Assembly: GCF_037975245.1 (NCBI RefSeq)
Contig: NC_092575.1
Location: 15,001 to 77,000 of the forward strand
Source of the DNA: Apostichopus japonicus
Lineage: Eukaryota > Echinodermata > Holothuroidea > Aspidochirotida > Stichopodidae
Length of the DNA stretch: 62,000 nt
Direction of reading: 5' to 3'
Shown: positions 1 through 13,840 of the stretch, in pieces
Layout: each line of letters begins with the position of its first letter
Position numbering within the stretch: the stretch's first letter is position 1
Made by a program: the position numbers and the translations under genes
The notes under the pieces: model-generated
The model's database searches: none
Told to the model about the DNA's origin: nothing
What the model saw: only the letters and a program-made list of their open reading frames with translations

Positions 1-3000
1 CCTAACCCTAACCCTAACCCTAACCCTAACCCTAACCCTAACCCTAACCCTAACCCTAACCCTAACCCTAACCCTAACCCTAACCCTAACCCTAACCCTA
101 ACCCTAACCCTAACCCTAACCCTAACCCTAACCCTAACCCTAACCCTAACCCTAACCCTAACCCTAACCCTAACCCTAACCCTAACCCTAACCCTAACCC
201 TAACCCTAACCCTAACCCTAACCCTAACCCTAACCCTAACCCTAACCCTAACCCTAACCCTAACCCTAACCCTAACCCTAACCCTAACCCTAACCCTAAC
301 CCTAACCCTAACCCTAACCCTAACCCTAACCCTAACCCTAACCCTAACCCTAACCCTAACCCTAACCCTAACCCTAACCCTAACCCTAACCCTAACCCTA
401 ACCCTAACCCTAACCCTAACCCTAACCCTAACCCTAACCCTAACCCTAACCCTAACCCTAACCCTAACCCTAACCCTAACCCTAACCCTAACCCTAACCC
501 TAACCCTAACCCTAACCCTAACCCTAACCCTAACCCTAACCCTAACCCTAACCCTAACCCTAACCCTAACCCTAACCCTAACCCTAACCCTAACCCTAAC
601 CCTAACCCTAACCCTAACCCTAACCCTAACCCTAACCCTAACCCTAACCCTAACCCTAACCCTAACCCTAACCCTAACCCTAACCCTAACCCTAACCCTA
701 ACCCTAACCCTAACCCTAACCCTAACCCTAACCCTAACCCTAACCCTAACCCTAACCCTAACCCTAACCCTAACCCTAACCCTAACCCTAACCCTAACCC
801 TAACCCTAACCCTAACCCTAACCCTAACCCTAACCCTAACCCTAACCCTAACCCTAACCCTAACCCTAACCCTAACCCTAACCCTAACCCTAACCCTAAC
901 CCTAACCCTAACCCTAACCCTAACCCTAACCCTAACCCTAACCCTAACCCTAACCCTAACCCTAACCCTAACCCTAACCCTAACCCTAACCCTAACCCTA
1001 ACCCTAACCCTAACCCTAACCCTAACCCTAACCCTAACCCTAACCCTAACCCTAACCCTAACCCTAACCCTAACCCTAACCCTAACCCTAACCCTAACCC
1101 TAACCCTAACCCTAACCCTAACCCTAACCCTAACCCTAACCCTAACCCTAACCCTAACCCTAACCCTAACCCTAACCCTAACCCTAACCCTAACCCTAAC
1201 CCTAACCCTAACCCTAACCCTAACCCTAACCCTAACCCTAACCCTAACCCTAACCCTAACCCTAACCCTAACCCTAACCCTAACCCTAACCCTAACCCTA
1301 ACCCTAACCCTAACCCTAACCCTAACCCTAACCCTAACCCTAACCCTAACCCTAACCCTAACCCTAACCCTAACCCTAACCCTAACCCTAACCCTAACCC
1401 TAACCCTAACCCTAACCCTAACCCTAACCCTAACCCTAACCCTAACCCTAACCCTAACCCTAACCCTAACCCTAACCCTAACCCTAACCCTAACCCTAAC
1501 CCTAACCCTAACCCTAACCCTAACCCTAACCCTAACCCTAACCCTAACCCTAACCCTAACCCTAACCCTAACCCTAACCCTAACCCTAACCCTAACCCTA
1601 ACCCTAACCCTAACCCTAACCCTAACCCTAACCCTAACCCTAACCCTAACCCTAACCCTAACCCTAACCCTAACCCTAACCCTAACCCTAACCCTAACCC
1701 TAACCCTAACCCTAACCCTAACCCTAACCCTAACCCTAACCCTAACCCTAACCCTAACCCTAACCCTAACCCTAACCCTAACCCTAACCCTAACCCTAAC
1801 CCTAACCCTAACCCTAACCCTAACCCTAACCCTAACCCTAACCCTAACCCTAACCCTAACCCTAACCCTAACCCTAACCCTAACCCTAACCCTAACCCTA
1901 ACCCTAACCCTAACCCTAACCCTAACCCTAACCCTAACCCTAACCCTAACCCTAACCCTAACCCTAACCCTAACCCTAACCCTAACCCTAACCCTAACCC
2001 TAACCCTAACCCTAACCCTAACCCTAACCCTAACCCTAACCCTAACCCTAACCCTAACCCTAACCCTAACCCTAACCCTAACCCTAACCCTAACCCTAAC
2101 CCTAACCCTAACCCTAACCCTAACCCTAACCCTAACCCTAACCCTAACCCTAACCCTAACCCTAACCCTAACCCTAACCCTAACCCTAACCCTAACCCTA
2201 ACCCTAACCCTAACCCTAACCCTAACCCTAACCCTAACCCTAACCCTAACCCTAACCCTAACCCTAACCCTAACCCTAACCCTAACCCTAACCCTAACCC
2301 TAACCCTAACCCTAACCCTAACCCTAACCCTAACCCTAACCCTAACCCTAACCCTAACCCTAACCCTAACCCTAACCCTAACCCTAACCCTAACCCTAAC
2401 CCTAACCCTAACCCTAACCCTAACCCTAACCCTAACCCTAACCCTAACCCTAACCCTAACCCTAACCCTAACCCTAACCCTAACCCTAACCCTAACCCTA
2501 ACCCTAACCCTAACCCTAACCCTAACCCTAACCCTAACCCTAACCCTAACCCTAACCCTAACCCTAACCCTAACCCTAACCCTAACCCTAACCCTAACCC
2601 TAACCCTAACCCTAACCCTAACCCTAACCCTAACCCTAACCCTAACCCTAACCCTAACCCTAACCCTAACCCTAACCCTAACCCTAACCCTAACCCTAAC
2701 CCTAACCCTAACCCTAACCCTAACCCTAACCCTAACCCTAACCCTAACCCTAACCCTAACCCTAACCCTAACCCTAACCCTAACCCTAACCCTAACCCTA
2801 ACCCTAACCCTAACCCTAACCCTAACCCTAACCCTAACCCTAACCCTAACCCTAACCCTAACCCTAACCCTAACCCTAACCCTAACCCTAACCCTAACCC
2901 TAACCCTAACCCTAACCCTAACCCTAACCCTAACCCTAACCCTAACCCTAACCCTAACCCTAACCCTAACCCTAACCCTAACCCTAACCCTAACCCTAAC

Positions 3001-4900
3001 CCTAACCCTAACCCTAACCCTAACCCTAACCCTAACCCTAACCCTAACCCTAACCCTAACCCTAACCCTAACCCTAACCCTAACCCTAACCCTAACCCTA
3101 ACCCTAACCCTAACCCTAACCCTAACCCTAACCCTAACCCTAACCCTAACCCTAACCCTAACCCTAACCCTAACCCTAACCCTAACCCTAACCCTAACCC
3201 TAACCCTAACCCTAACCCTAACCCTAACCCTAACCCTAACCCTAACCCTAACCCTAACCCTAACCCTAACCCTAACCCTAACCCTAACCCTAACCCTAAC
3301 CCTAACCCTAACCCTAACCCTAACCCTAACCCTAACCCTAACCCTAACCCTAACCCTAACCCTAACCCTAACCCTAACCCTAACCCTAACCCTAACCCTA
3401 ACCCTAACCCTAACCCTAACCCTAACCCTAACCCTAACCCTAACCCTAACCCTAACCCTAACCCTAACCCTAACCCTAACCCTAACCCTAACCCTAACCC
3501 TAACCCTAACCCTAACCCTAACCCTAACCCTAACCCTAACCCTAACCCTAACCCTAACCCTAACCCTAACCCTAACCCTAACCCTAACCCTAACCCTAAC
3601 CCTAACCCTAACCCTAACCCTAACCCTAACCCTAACCCTAACCCTAACCCTAACCCTAACCCTAACCCTAACCCTAACCCTAACCCTAACCCTAACCCTA
3701 ACCCTAACCCTAACCCTAACCCTAACCCTAACCCTAACCCTAACCCTAACCCTAACCCTAACCCTAACCCTAACCCTAACCCTAACCCTAACCCTAACCC
3801 TAACCCTAACCCTAACCCTAACCCTAACCCTAACCCTAACCCTAACCCTAACCCTAACCCTAACCCTAACCCTAACCCTAACCCTAACCCTAACCCTAAC
3901 CCTAACCCTAACCCTAACCCTAACCCTAACCCTAACCCTAACCCTAACCCTAACCCTAACCCTAACCCTAACCCTAACCCTAACCCTAACCCTAACCCTA
4001 ACCCTAACCCTAACCCTAACCCTAACCCTAACCCTAACCCTAACCCTAACCCTAACCCTAACCCTAACCCTAACCCTAACCCTAACCCTAACCCTAACCC
4101 TAACCCTAACCCTAACCCTAACCCTAACCCTAACCCTAACCCTAACCCTAACCCTAACCCTAACCCTAACCCTAACCCTAACCCTAACCCTAACCCTAAC
4201 CCTAACCCTAACCCTAACCCTAACCCTAACCCTAACCCTAACCCTAACCCTAACCCTAACCCTAACCCTAACCCTAACCCTAACCCTAACCCTAACCCTA
4301 ACCCTAACCCTAACCCTAACCCTAACCCTAACCCTAACCCTAACCCTAACCCTAACCCTAACCCTAACCCTAACCCTAACCCTAACCCTAACCCTAACCC
4401 TAACCCTAACCCTAACCCTAACCCTAACCCTAACCCTAACCCTAACCCTAACCCTAACCCTAACCCTAACCCTAACCCTAACCCTAACCCTAACCCTAAC
4501 CCTAACCCTAACCCTAACCCTAACCCTAACCCTAACCCTAACCCTAACCCTAACCCTAACCCTAACCCTAACCCTAACCCTAACCCTAACCCTAACCCTA
4601 ACCCTAACCCTAACCCTAACCCTAACCCTAACCCTAACCCTAACCCTAACCCTAACCCTAACCCTAACCCTAACCCTAACCCTAACCCTAACCCTAACCC
4701 TAACCCTAACCCTAACCCTAACCCTAACCCTAACCCTAACCCTAACCCTAACCCTAACCCTAACCCTAACCCTAACCCTAACCCTAACCCTAACCCTAAC
4801 CCTAACCCTAACCCTAACCCTAACCCTAACCCTAACCCTAACCCTAACCCTAACCCTAACCCTAACCCTAACCCTAACCCTAGCACCTAACCCTAACCTA
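1..4900. repeat. Telomere, (CCCTAA)n / (TTAGGG)n
   Basis: Uninterrupted hexamer CCCTAA from base 1 to 4882, about 813 units with no variant visible, followed by a short degenerate edge (an interrupted copy, then two more units) to about 4900. The C-rich strand reads 5' to 3' away from the end, the orientation expected at the left end of a chromosome. TTAGGG is the telomere unit of vertebrates and many invertebrates; most arthropods use TTAGG and nematodes TTAGGC. Confidence 0.98.
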
Positions 4901-5975
4901 CAGTCATCAATGTAATAAACGTTTTTATTGTTTGATTTTGCCCTATTTGCGTTCCAGACATTTTAGATCGAACTTTAAAAGTTACCTTGGACTCTATACT
5001 ATAGAGACCCTTTCTTTGTTTATATATGTCCGAAATAACATAAGGGGATTAGCGTGGCGGCGGCATGTATAGCTTACATTATGGCGAGTTTCAAATCTGC
5101 GTGTTTAAAATTGGATCAAACACTTGTCTGTGCGTAAATTGTGCCTTGCATCAAGTATTTATCTGACAATCAAGTTCCCGTGGTATAACAATAATTCATC
5201 TCTCAAATGCTTAACCCTTCAAAACTCTATTTTCTAGCGATTATAATGTGAAGACAATCACCGATAAACCGCAGATAATTAATTCAACGAAGATCACAGC
5301 GGGGATAAGCAAGTCATACGGGTCTCCTGTGTCGCCCTGTCGCCTCCGTCATAACAGGTGGCTTGTTAACAGCCACAATGTAATGAGCAAACGTTTTAAC
5401 ATCACAAGTTTGTTTTGTTAGCCTATTTTACACGCAGGTGTTGATTTATACTAACCCTGTCCATCATTCAACTTATTCAAGTTCCAACGCCGCCATAACT
5501 ATAACCTATTCCGGTAAGTTTATATTTCATCATTCATGAATCCTAGGCTGTGTTTTGCAATGACTAATATACGGTGCTTCTAAATTCAATTGCCTTATAA
5601 GATGGTGTGTTTTTGTAGGTTGATAGAATCACCAATGCTTCTGGTGGAATTTACTGTCAACTTGTAGCATATCTAAGACGGTTGGTACCACTGCAAATAC
5701 ATACCATGCCTTCAAAATGTTCAACAGGCTACGTTCAAGAGGACATTGAAAGGAAGGGCAGATAAAGCGTGAGCTCGTAAAAATATTGCACATTTTAAAA
5801 CAAAACGGTGATGTGCAATGTACGTGAGATAGGATAAATGTCGCTCAGTTTGCTGAATTGGCCTAAGCTTACTACCCTACTAGACCTATCTAACATCAAT
5901 TTGGTTTGAAACCTTTTGAGGGCAGCAGTATAGATTCCTTGGTCTCCGTGTTCTTGGTGAACCACTCCTAATTTA
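4901..5975. other. Unique subtelomeric DNA, no gene seen
   Basis: AT-rich sequence without tandem structure. No convincing coding region, RNA gene or transposon end was recognised. It is the first non-repetitive DNA behind the telomere. Confidence 0.6.
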
Positions 5976-6293
5976 CAACACAATTATCCTCATATCGCAC
6001 TAACACTTCACTTATTAACATATTGAAATCATCAACACAATTATCCTTATATCGCACTAACACTTCACTTATTAACATATCGAAATCATCAACGCAATTA
6101 TCCTTATATCGCACTAACACTTCACTTATTAACATATCGAAATCATCAACGCAATTATCCTTATATTGCACTAACACTTGACTTATTAACATATTGAAAT
6201 CATCAACACTATTATCCTTATATCGCACTAACACTCGACTTATTACACATATTGAAATCATCAACACAATTATCCTTATATCGCACTAACATC
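5976..6293. repeat. 57-bp tandem repeat, about 5.5 copies
   Basis: Units begin with CAACACAATTATCC at about 5976, 6033, 6090, 6147 and onward. The period is 57, a multiple of three, so the minus strand stays open for 99 codons with a 19-residue repeat; this is not evidence for a protein. Confidence 0.9.
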
Positions 6294-6914
6294 TAAGTGA
6301 ATCACACTGTATATGGTTTATTTCAAGCAAACAGTTCATATTGGTTTTGTCATATTGTGTATATATTGACTACAGATTGTAAATTGTAAAGATCCAAAAA
6401 GCAGTATAAACATGCCACTGTTAAGTTATGCTTTTGTTTGAACCGCAGGGTTAGTAAAACCTTACAGTTGCCATCTCCTAAGTTCACCGTTTCATCATCC
6501 GAACAATTGTAACCTACTTTTCGTTCTTGGCGTCCGTGACATTTCTCGCCTTGTCATGTTGAACCATTGTTCAGTCGGGAAGGCTTGTATTTGTAATATC
6601 TGTTTTTTACTCACGACCTAATAATATTACCGAACCGTGGAATGGTGCATTGAACACAGCGGACCATTGGAAGGTACATGTTATGTACAATCGTAGACGC
6701 TGCAAAGTCGATTAGTATATTACAAATACAAGTTATTTCAATTTGTACCAACAAATCACCTAACTACATGTTCATTGGAAGGGCACTAACATGTTTCTAT
6801 AGCAATATGTGTACATCACTTATGTTGCAATTTATAGCAATTTAACTTCCAACAGCGCACTGTATGCGCGGCATTAATAACACTAACGTTTCACAAAGAA
6901 GAAAAAACCAAGAA
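6294..6914. other. Unique spacer, no gene seen
   Basis: Non-repetitive AT-rich DNA between two tandem arrays. No coding sequence or RNA gene recognised. Confidence 0.55.
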
Positions 6915-8690
6915 GGAAGTTCAGCTTCATATACTCTTACACTTCTCAAATCTATAGAGTGCAGCTAGTCAGCTTCATATACTCTTACACTTCTCAAATC
7001 TATAGAGTGCAGCTAGTCAGCTTTATATACACTTCTAATAGAGTGCAGCTAATCAGTTTTATATACTCTTACACTTCTCAAATCTATAGAGTGCAGCTAG
7101 TCAGCTTCATATACTCTTACACTTCTCAAATCTATAGAGTGCAGCTAGTCAGCTTTATATACACTTCTAATAGAGTGCAGCTAATCAGTTTTATATACTC
7201 TTACACTTCTCAAATCTATAGAGTGCAGCTAGTCAGCTTCATATACTCTTACACTTCTCAAATCTATAGAGTGCAGCTAGTCAGCTTCATATACTCTTAC
7301 ACTTCTCAAATCTATAGAGTGCAGCTAGTCAGCTTCATATACTCTTACACTTCTCAAATCTATAGAGTGCAGCTAGTCAGCTTTATATACACTTCTAATA
7401 GAGTGCAGCTAATCAGTTTTATATACTCTTACACTTCTCAAATCTATAGAGTGCAGCTAGTCAGCTTCATATACTCTTACACTTCTCAAATCTATAGAGT
7501 GCAGCTAGTCAGCTTTATATACACTTCTAATAGAGTGCAGCTAATCAGTTTTATATACTCTTACACTTCTCAAATCTATAGAGTGCAGCTAGTCAGCTTC
7601 ATATACTCTTACACTTCTCAAATCTATAGAGTGCAGCTAGTCAGCTTTATATACACTTCTAATAGAGTGCAGCTAATCAGTTTTATATACTCTTACACTT
7701 CTCAAATCTATAGAGTGCAGCTAGTCAGCTTCATATACTCTTACACTTCTCAAATCTATAGAGTGCAGCTAGTCAGCTTTATATACACTTCTAATAGAGT
7801 GCAGCTAATCAGTTTTATATACTCTTACACTTCTCAAATCTATAGAGTGCAGCTAGTCAGCTTCATATACTCTTACACTTCTCAAATCTATAGAGTGCAG
7901 CTAGTCAGCTTCATATACTCTTACACTTCTCAAATCTATAGAGTGCAGCTAGTCAGCTTTATATACACTTCTAATAGAGTGCAGCTAATCAGTTTTATAT
8001 ACTCTTACACTTCTCAAATCTATAGAGTGCAGCTAGTCAGCTTCATATACTCTTACACTTCTCAAATCTATAGAGTGCAGCTAGTCAGCTTTATATACAC
8101 TTCTAATAGAGTGCAGCTAATCAGTTTTATATACTCTTACACTTCTCAAATCTATAGAGTGCAGCTAGTCAGCTTCATATACTCTTACACTTCTCAAATC
8201 TATAGAGTGCAGCTAGTCAGCTTTATATACACTTCTAATAGAGTGCAGCTAATCAGTTTTATATACTCTTACACTTCTCAAATCTATAGAGTGCAGCTAG
8301 TCAGCTTTATATACACTTCTAATAGAGTGCAGCTAGTCAGCTTTATATACACTTCTAATAGAGTGCAGCTAGTCAGCTTCATATACTCTTACACTTTTCA
8401 AACAGAGTACAGCTAGTCAGCTTCATATAGGCCTACTCTTACACTTCTCAGAGTACAGCTAATCAGCTTCATATACTCTTACACTTACCAAACAGAGTGC
8501 AGCTAGTCAGCTTCATATACTCTTACATTTATCAAACAGAGTACAGCTAGTCAGCTTCATATAGGCCTACTCTTACACTTCTCAGAGTACAGCTAATCAG
8601 CTTCATATACTCTTACACTTACCAAACAGAGTGCAGCTAGTCAGCTTCATATACTCTTACATTTATCAAACAGAGTACAGCTAGTCAGTT
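6915..8690. repeat. 48/36-bp composite minisatellite
   Basis: Built from a 48-bp unit (TCAGCTTCATATACTCTTAC followed by ACTTCTCAAATCTATAGAGTGCAGCTAG, given in two parts) and a 36-bp internally deleted version. They often combine as 48+36+48, a 132-bp higher-order unit. After about 8400 the copies diverge and acquire AGGCCTAC. All periods are multiples of three, so a 485-codon frame stays open at 6959-8416. Confidence 0.95.
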
Positions 8691-8984
8691 GTCTGTATGC
8701 TCAAAGCTTCCAACATATAACTCATGCTGTATGTAGCTACGGCCGCTTCTGTAAATATTGACATACGAAGTAAACTGAAAGTGTTATAGAATCTGCAAAA
8801 GACATTAAACATATCCATATCAACTTACATTCTCGAAAGAACATTACGGAATGCCATTTGCATCAAAAATTTCCAAACAATATAAACATATAAAAGTTCG
8901 ATATTTGAAACACATGGCTTGACTTCAAATGCCTAAATGTTCACTGTACAAAGTTGAATTGCGCAGTTACACTCCATACTTTTC

Positions 8985-9400
8985 GATTATTTTTCTACAC
9001 GCTTATATTATTTTGGAAATGCTCATATCATTTTGGACATGCTCATATTAGTTTTGACATGTCTATATAAATTTGGACATGCTTATATTATTTTAGATAT
9101 TTTGAAACATACGGCGTAACTTAAAGCGCAAAAATGTTCACTGTACAAAATTCAAGCCAGCAGTTCAATTCGACCCTCTTGTATTACTTTTCGATACTCT
9201 TTTAATATTTTGGACATGCTCATATAATCTTTCGACACTCTTATATTAGTTTGGACATGCTCATGTTATTTTGGACATACTTATATCACTTTCGAAATAC
9301 ATTTGGACATGCCCATATTATTTTGGACATGCCCATATTATTTTGGACATGCCCATATTATTTTGGACATGCCCATATTATTTTGGACATGCTTATATTG
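8985..9400. repeat. About 20-bp repeat, TTTTGGACATGCYCATATTA
   Basis: Diverged copies between 9010 and 9290, with a tight run of near-identical 20-bp units at about 9300-9395. Simple minisatellite; no coding meaning. Confidence 0.85.
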
Positions 9401-9544
9401 TTTGGAAATAAAAATAAGTTGTTAAAAAAACGGTATCACTGTTTTTTCTTCTCATAGGCCTAACTGTGATTTATAGGGGTTGATGAGATGTTGTAGTAAA
9501 ATGGCTGTTGCAGTCTATTACAGCTATTTTATAACGGTTGGCAT

Positions 9545-9965
9545 CGAAATGCATGATGTGGTTAATATACGGGTACTCATGGTGATGTGAGGATAGGTTA
9601 CAGGGGGAGGGGGCTGAAATGCCTGATGTGGTTAATATACGGGTACTCATGGTGATATGAGGATAGGTTACGGGGGGAGGGGGATGAAATGCATGATGTG
9701 GTTAATATACGGGTACTCATGGTGATATGAGGATAGGTTACGGGGGTAGGGGGCTGAAATGCATGATGTGGTTAATATACGGGTACTCATGGTGATGTGA
9801 GGATAGGTTACAGGGGGAGGGGGCTGAAATGCATGATGTGGTTAATATACGGGTACTCATGGTGATGTGAGGATAGGTTACAGGGGGAGGGGGCTGAAAT
9901 GCATGATGTGGTTAATATACGGTACTCATGGTGATATGAGGATAGGTTACGGGGGTAGGGGGCTG
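9545..9965. repeat. 70-bp tandem repeat, six copies
   Basis: Units start with GAAATGCATGATGTGG at 9546, 9616, 9686, 9756, 9826 and 9896. Each contains a G-rich segment (variants of CAGGGGGAGGGGG), so the plus strand carries regularly spaced G runs. Confidence 0.93.
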
Positions 9966-12900
9966 GTTGCATTTGGGTGTCATGTGTCGTAGCGTGTGTG
10001 TGTGATCGCGTGTTTGCGTGAGCGCTTAAAGTCGCTGGGAATATGCATGAACATTGGACGAAGTGTTTCCCTAAAATATGGCAGGGGCGGGAGATGCGAT
10101 GTTCATTTGTCAATTGGTAACAGTCGAAAATTGGATACATTAAAACAAATTATAGCAAGGCATTAGGACATTGTATGCCATAAAATATTCAGGGTCTAGA
10201 TTAATAAAGCGACCAATTGTCATATACATTCTCAATACAAGAGAGCCACAGAACATTCTTACACGGCAGTTGTGAACTGCCGCGAGTCACGTGATGCGGG
10301 TATAATTTAGGCAAGTGTAGAGGATAAAAATATAGATTTCTGTCAGAACAAGTTTTGACTTACTAATCTGTATACAGCCCTTAGGGTAAGTCGGTAAAGC
10401 GGGAACTGCTGTATACTGCAAGTTTAAGATCTGGATGATGATTTGATAATGCGTTGTTCAAGACTACATAATAACTGCTGCCAAAGTATAGCAGACGTAA
10501 AGACGAATGCTTACAGAAAGTTCGTACGTACTCCTATCCAGAGGAAAGTTGCACGAGCTCGTTGTATGCGGAAAATTAACACCTCAGGGAAGACAGCACA
10601 TCTATATAGGTGGTAACCTTGTTCATAACATAGCCATGGGTATTGCTGCTATTATGTGTCATTGACCCTCACCGTGACAAGATATAAACACCAATATTCA
10701 ACAACTGCAACATTACTGCAACTATGAAGTTGTTCATGCATTGTAGGGATTTAACAGCCAGCACAACATGTTGGTAGATTATAGTGATACAAGCCCTTGA
10801 AAGCTAAGTAATATTGGACAAAATATTCTGCTTATTGTGTCCGAACATATCTCAAATGAATAAATATGAAAGACTATCACATTAAAGTGTCAAAGTTTTA
10901 CTCAAGACAGCAAAGTTTCCGATACTAATGTTGTTGGCAACATACTCTGGAGTTCTACACAACTTTACATAAGAAACGGAACTAAACTGTCGGAGTCTTT
11001 TAGAAACATTCGGAACAACCGGCAAAAGTAGACGACCAATTTCTCGATTGCGACCCACAGTTTGGGAAGCCATACACATAAAGTAGTATATCCCGCTCTC
11101 ATGCTAGCCATTCATATAGTCAGTCCATGATGGTACAGTAAAACATAACCTGCCAGCCTGCAGAGATTCTTGAGTGGTTGTACTAGGCAAGCACTCTGTA
11201 CACATATAGTATACCTGCAGTGGCGGCGTAAGGTCTTAATACTTCATGGGCAAATGGGGTATTTCAGGTTGCAAAGTCCCGTACGAGCAAGAAGCGCTCG
11301 AAAAGGCGTGGGGACTAGGGCCCCGTCTAGTTCTCCTGATGGGGTCCAGGTAAAGCCCTGGTGGGGGAAGCTCTGAGGTATTTACAAAAGTAAGGGCATT
11401 AGAATGGAGCATTTAAGTATCTTCAAATGACATCGGATGTTAACTAAACACTAAACAGACAACATAAATCACAATTTTACCATTTGTTTTTACAACAGCA
11501 AAAATCGTACTGAAGACCGGTCGATTGGATGAGGCAAGGGGCTTGTGGGTGGGGACGATGAATGATGGTAAGGGTTGGATGGGGCTTTGAAACAATAATT
11601 ACACTCAAGCTGTCTTACAGAAAGTAATAATGAAACAACTATCTACGACGGGTGCGCGTGAAGCGCGCCGCAAAAATATAACTTTTAAAGGCATTTTAGT
11701 CATGTTGTGCTTCAATTTACATTGCATTATTTTTTATATTAAAATTTACTCCTAATTTCTATCACCGCTTTCTTTCATTTCAACCCACTAATGGGGGGGG
11801 GGGGGTCTAACTGATATATAGTCATTTTACTAAAGACTAACATTTCATATGATGATGTACATACCAAGTACTGTACAAACGATTGTCAGACATTAGTTAT
11901 TCACATTACGAACAGCCACGGGCAGCGTAGTTAAACATGGAACGCAAAAAGGGCCACGCTGTACTAATATTAGAAGTTGCTGAACTAAACATATATGTTG
12001 CTGCACTAAAAATAAATCGCAGGTTTCACTGCACTTAAAATTAACATCGTCGTACTGAAAACATGATTGAAGTCTACCACGCGATATGCCATACCATTGG
12101 TGAATCCAGAAAACTATTCCTTATTTGCATACGAGCACCTCGATACGAGCCTGAGCAATACACCATGATTTCTGTTAACAGCAGCAATGTATCTTTTCAG
12201 TACTGCGCCATCTGCATAGGTTCAGCTAAGTATAATTTAGGTTCGCGGCATGAAGTATCTACACGATCTTAATCAATCTTTCAGCAGACATAAGTTGTGT
12301 AAAATTCGCATAATGGAAAATTGCACAACCCACTTGGTGCTTGCACCGTAACCCTACTCCTGTTAATTCCTATTTGTTAAACAAGCCTTCATGATTGGCC
12401 CATCTGGATAACAAAGTTCTTGATGGCGTCTATTGAAAGCCGACAGAGAAAACAGGTCACAGTATGGAAAAAGCTCTCAAGTAAATATTTCACTAAAGTA
12501 GCTTTATTGTTCTCTCCTCCTCCAAACCCAGAAGAGGAACCAGCTACGTCAGAGTACCATGGCAACCGCATATTTTAAAGGATTATGTGTGTTTAATTTT
12601 ACGCACTCTATTAACTAAAAAGGTCTTTGTGACAAACAACGGCCGAATGACTTCTTCCTACAACAATTTCAAGTTAATCACGTGTCACACTCACTCTCTC
12701 AGTTAAAAAAAAAATAGGCCGACTTGTTTGAATGTTTATCAATATTGTTTATTGATTGATTATTATCGAAAGAAAGTGGGATTTCAAGCGAGCGTCATTC
12801 ACAATCAAGGGACTTTCAGGAATCTCATTTGATCTCACTTGGCAAATGTTAACACGTCAGTGTGGGATGAGGAAATTGTATGCTATCTGAAATAAACGTC

Positions 12901-13050
12901 CAGTGTTCAGTGAACCATATCCCTCGTCTTGGGGTTTGGCAGCTGAAAAGTAAACATGCATACTAAACTCGTTATTTGCAGAGACCTATTTAAGACAGCT
13001 TTCCAGCCGTCTGGTCATTTATATGTGTTTTATAACTAGCTGTAACATGG
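9966..13050. other. Subtelomeric DNA, no gene seen
   Basis: Mostly unique AT-rich sequence with short open frames that look like chance. Visible items: a perfect 8-bp hairpin at 10264-10282 followed by TCACGTGA, a GC-rich patch at 11216-11375 and an (G)n run near 11795, both resembling decayed transposon remains, but no pair of terminal repeats could be established. Confidence 0.5.
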
Positions 13051-13064
13051 GCAATGTTTAAAAG

Positions 13065-13712
13065 GCGTAATGGTAGCATCTCCGCAGGAACAGCTAGACA
13101 CCAACCAGGTGAGTAACATAACTGTGGATATAGTAGCATGTTCACATGAACAGTTACACAGCAACCAGTTGAGTAACATAACTGTGGATATAGTAGCATC
13201 TCCGCAGGAACAGCTAGACACCAACCAGGTGAGTAACATAACTGTGGATATAGTAGCATGTTCACAGGAACAGCTAGACACCAACCAGGTGAGTAACACA
13301 ACTGTGGATATAATAGCATGTCCGCAGGAACAGCTAGACACCAACCAGTTGAGTAACATAACTGTGGATATAGTAGCATGTTCACAGAAACAGCTAGACA
13401 CCAATCAGGTGAGTAACATAACTGTGGATATAGTAGCATCTCCGCAGGAACAGCTAGACACCAACCAGGTGAGTAACACAACTGTGGATATAATAGCATG
13501 TCCGCAGGAACAGCTAGACACCAACCAGTTGAGTAACATAACTGTGGATATAGTAGCATGTTCACAGGAACAGCTAGACACCAATCAGGTGAGTAACATA
13601 ACTGTGGATATAGTAGCATGTCCGCAGGAACAGTTAGACAGCAACCAGTTGAGTAACATAACTGTGGATATAGTAGCATGTCCGCAGGAACAGTTAGACA
13701 CCAACCAGTTGA
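13065..13712. repeat. 60-bp tandem repeat, about 11 copies
   Basis: Unit contains CAGGAACAGCTAGACACCAA and GTGAGTAACATAACTGTGGA. Variants (TCTCCG, GTTCAC, GTCCGC near the unit start) recur in ordered blocks, a sign of higher-order duplication. Period 60 keeps frames open on both strands (219 codons plus, 299 codons minus). Confidence 0.95.
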
Positions 13713-13840
13713 GGGGTTTGGGAGTGTGATAGGCACACTGTGATAGGGGTTTGGGAGTGCGATAGGCACACTGTGATAGGGGTTTGGGAGTGCGATAGGC
13801 ACACTGTGATAGGCACACTGTGATAGGGGTTTGGGAGGTG
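13712..13840. repeat. About 33-bp repeat, four partial copies
   Basis: Copies of GGGGTTTGGGAGTGCGATAGG followed by CACACTGTGATA, directly abutting the 60-bp array. Confidence 0.85.

Noticed and set aside
6959-8416. 485-codon plus-strand open frame with a 16/12-residue repeat
   Set aside because: All repeat periods are multiples of three, so one stop-free unit stays open throughout. No start context, flanking exon or domain.
11216-11820. Complete transposon suggested by CAGTGGCGGCGTAAGG and poly-G
   Set aside because: No matching inverted end or target duplication could be found, so only a decayed remnant is possible.
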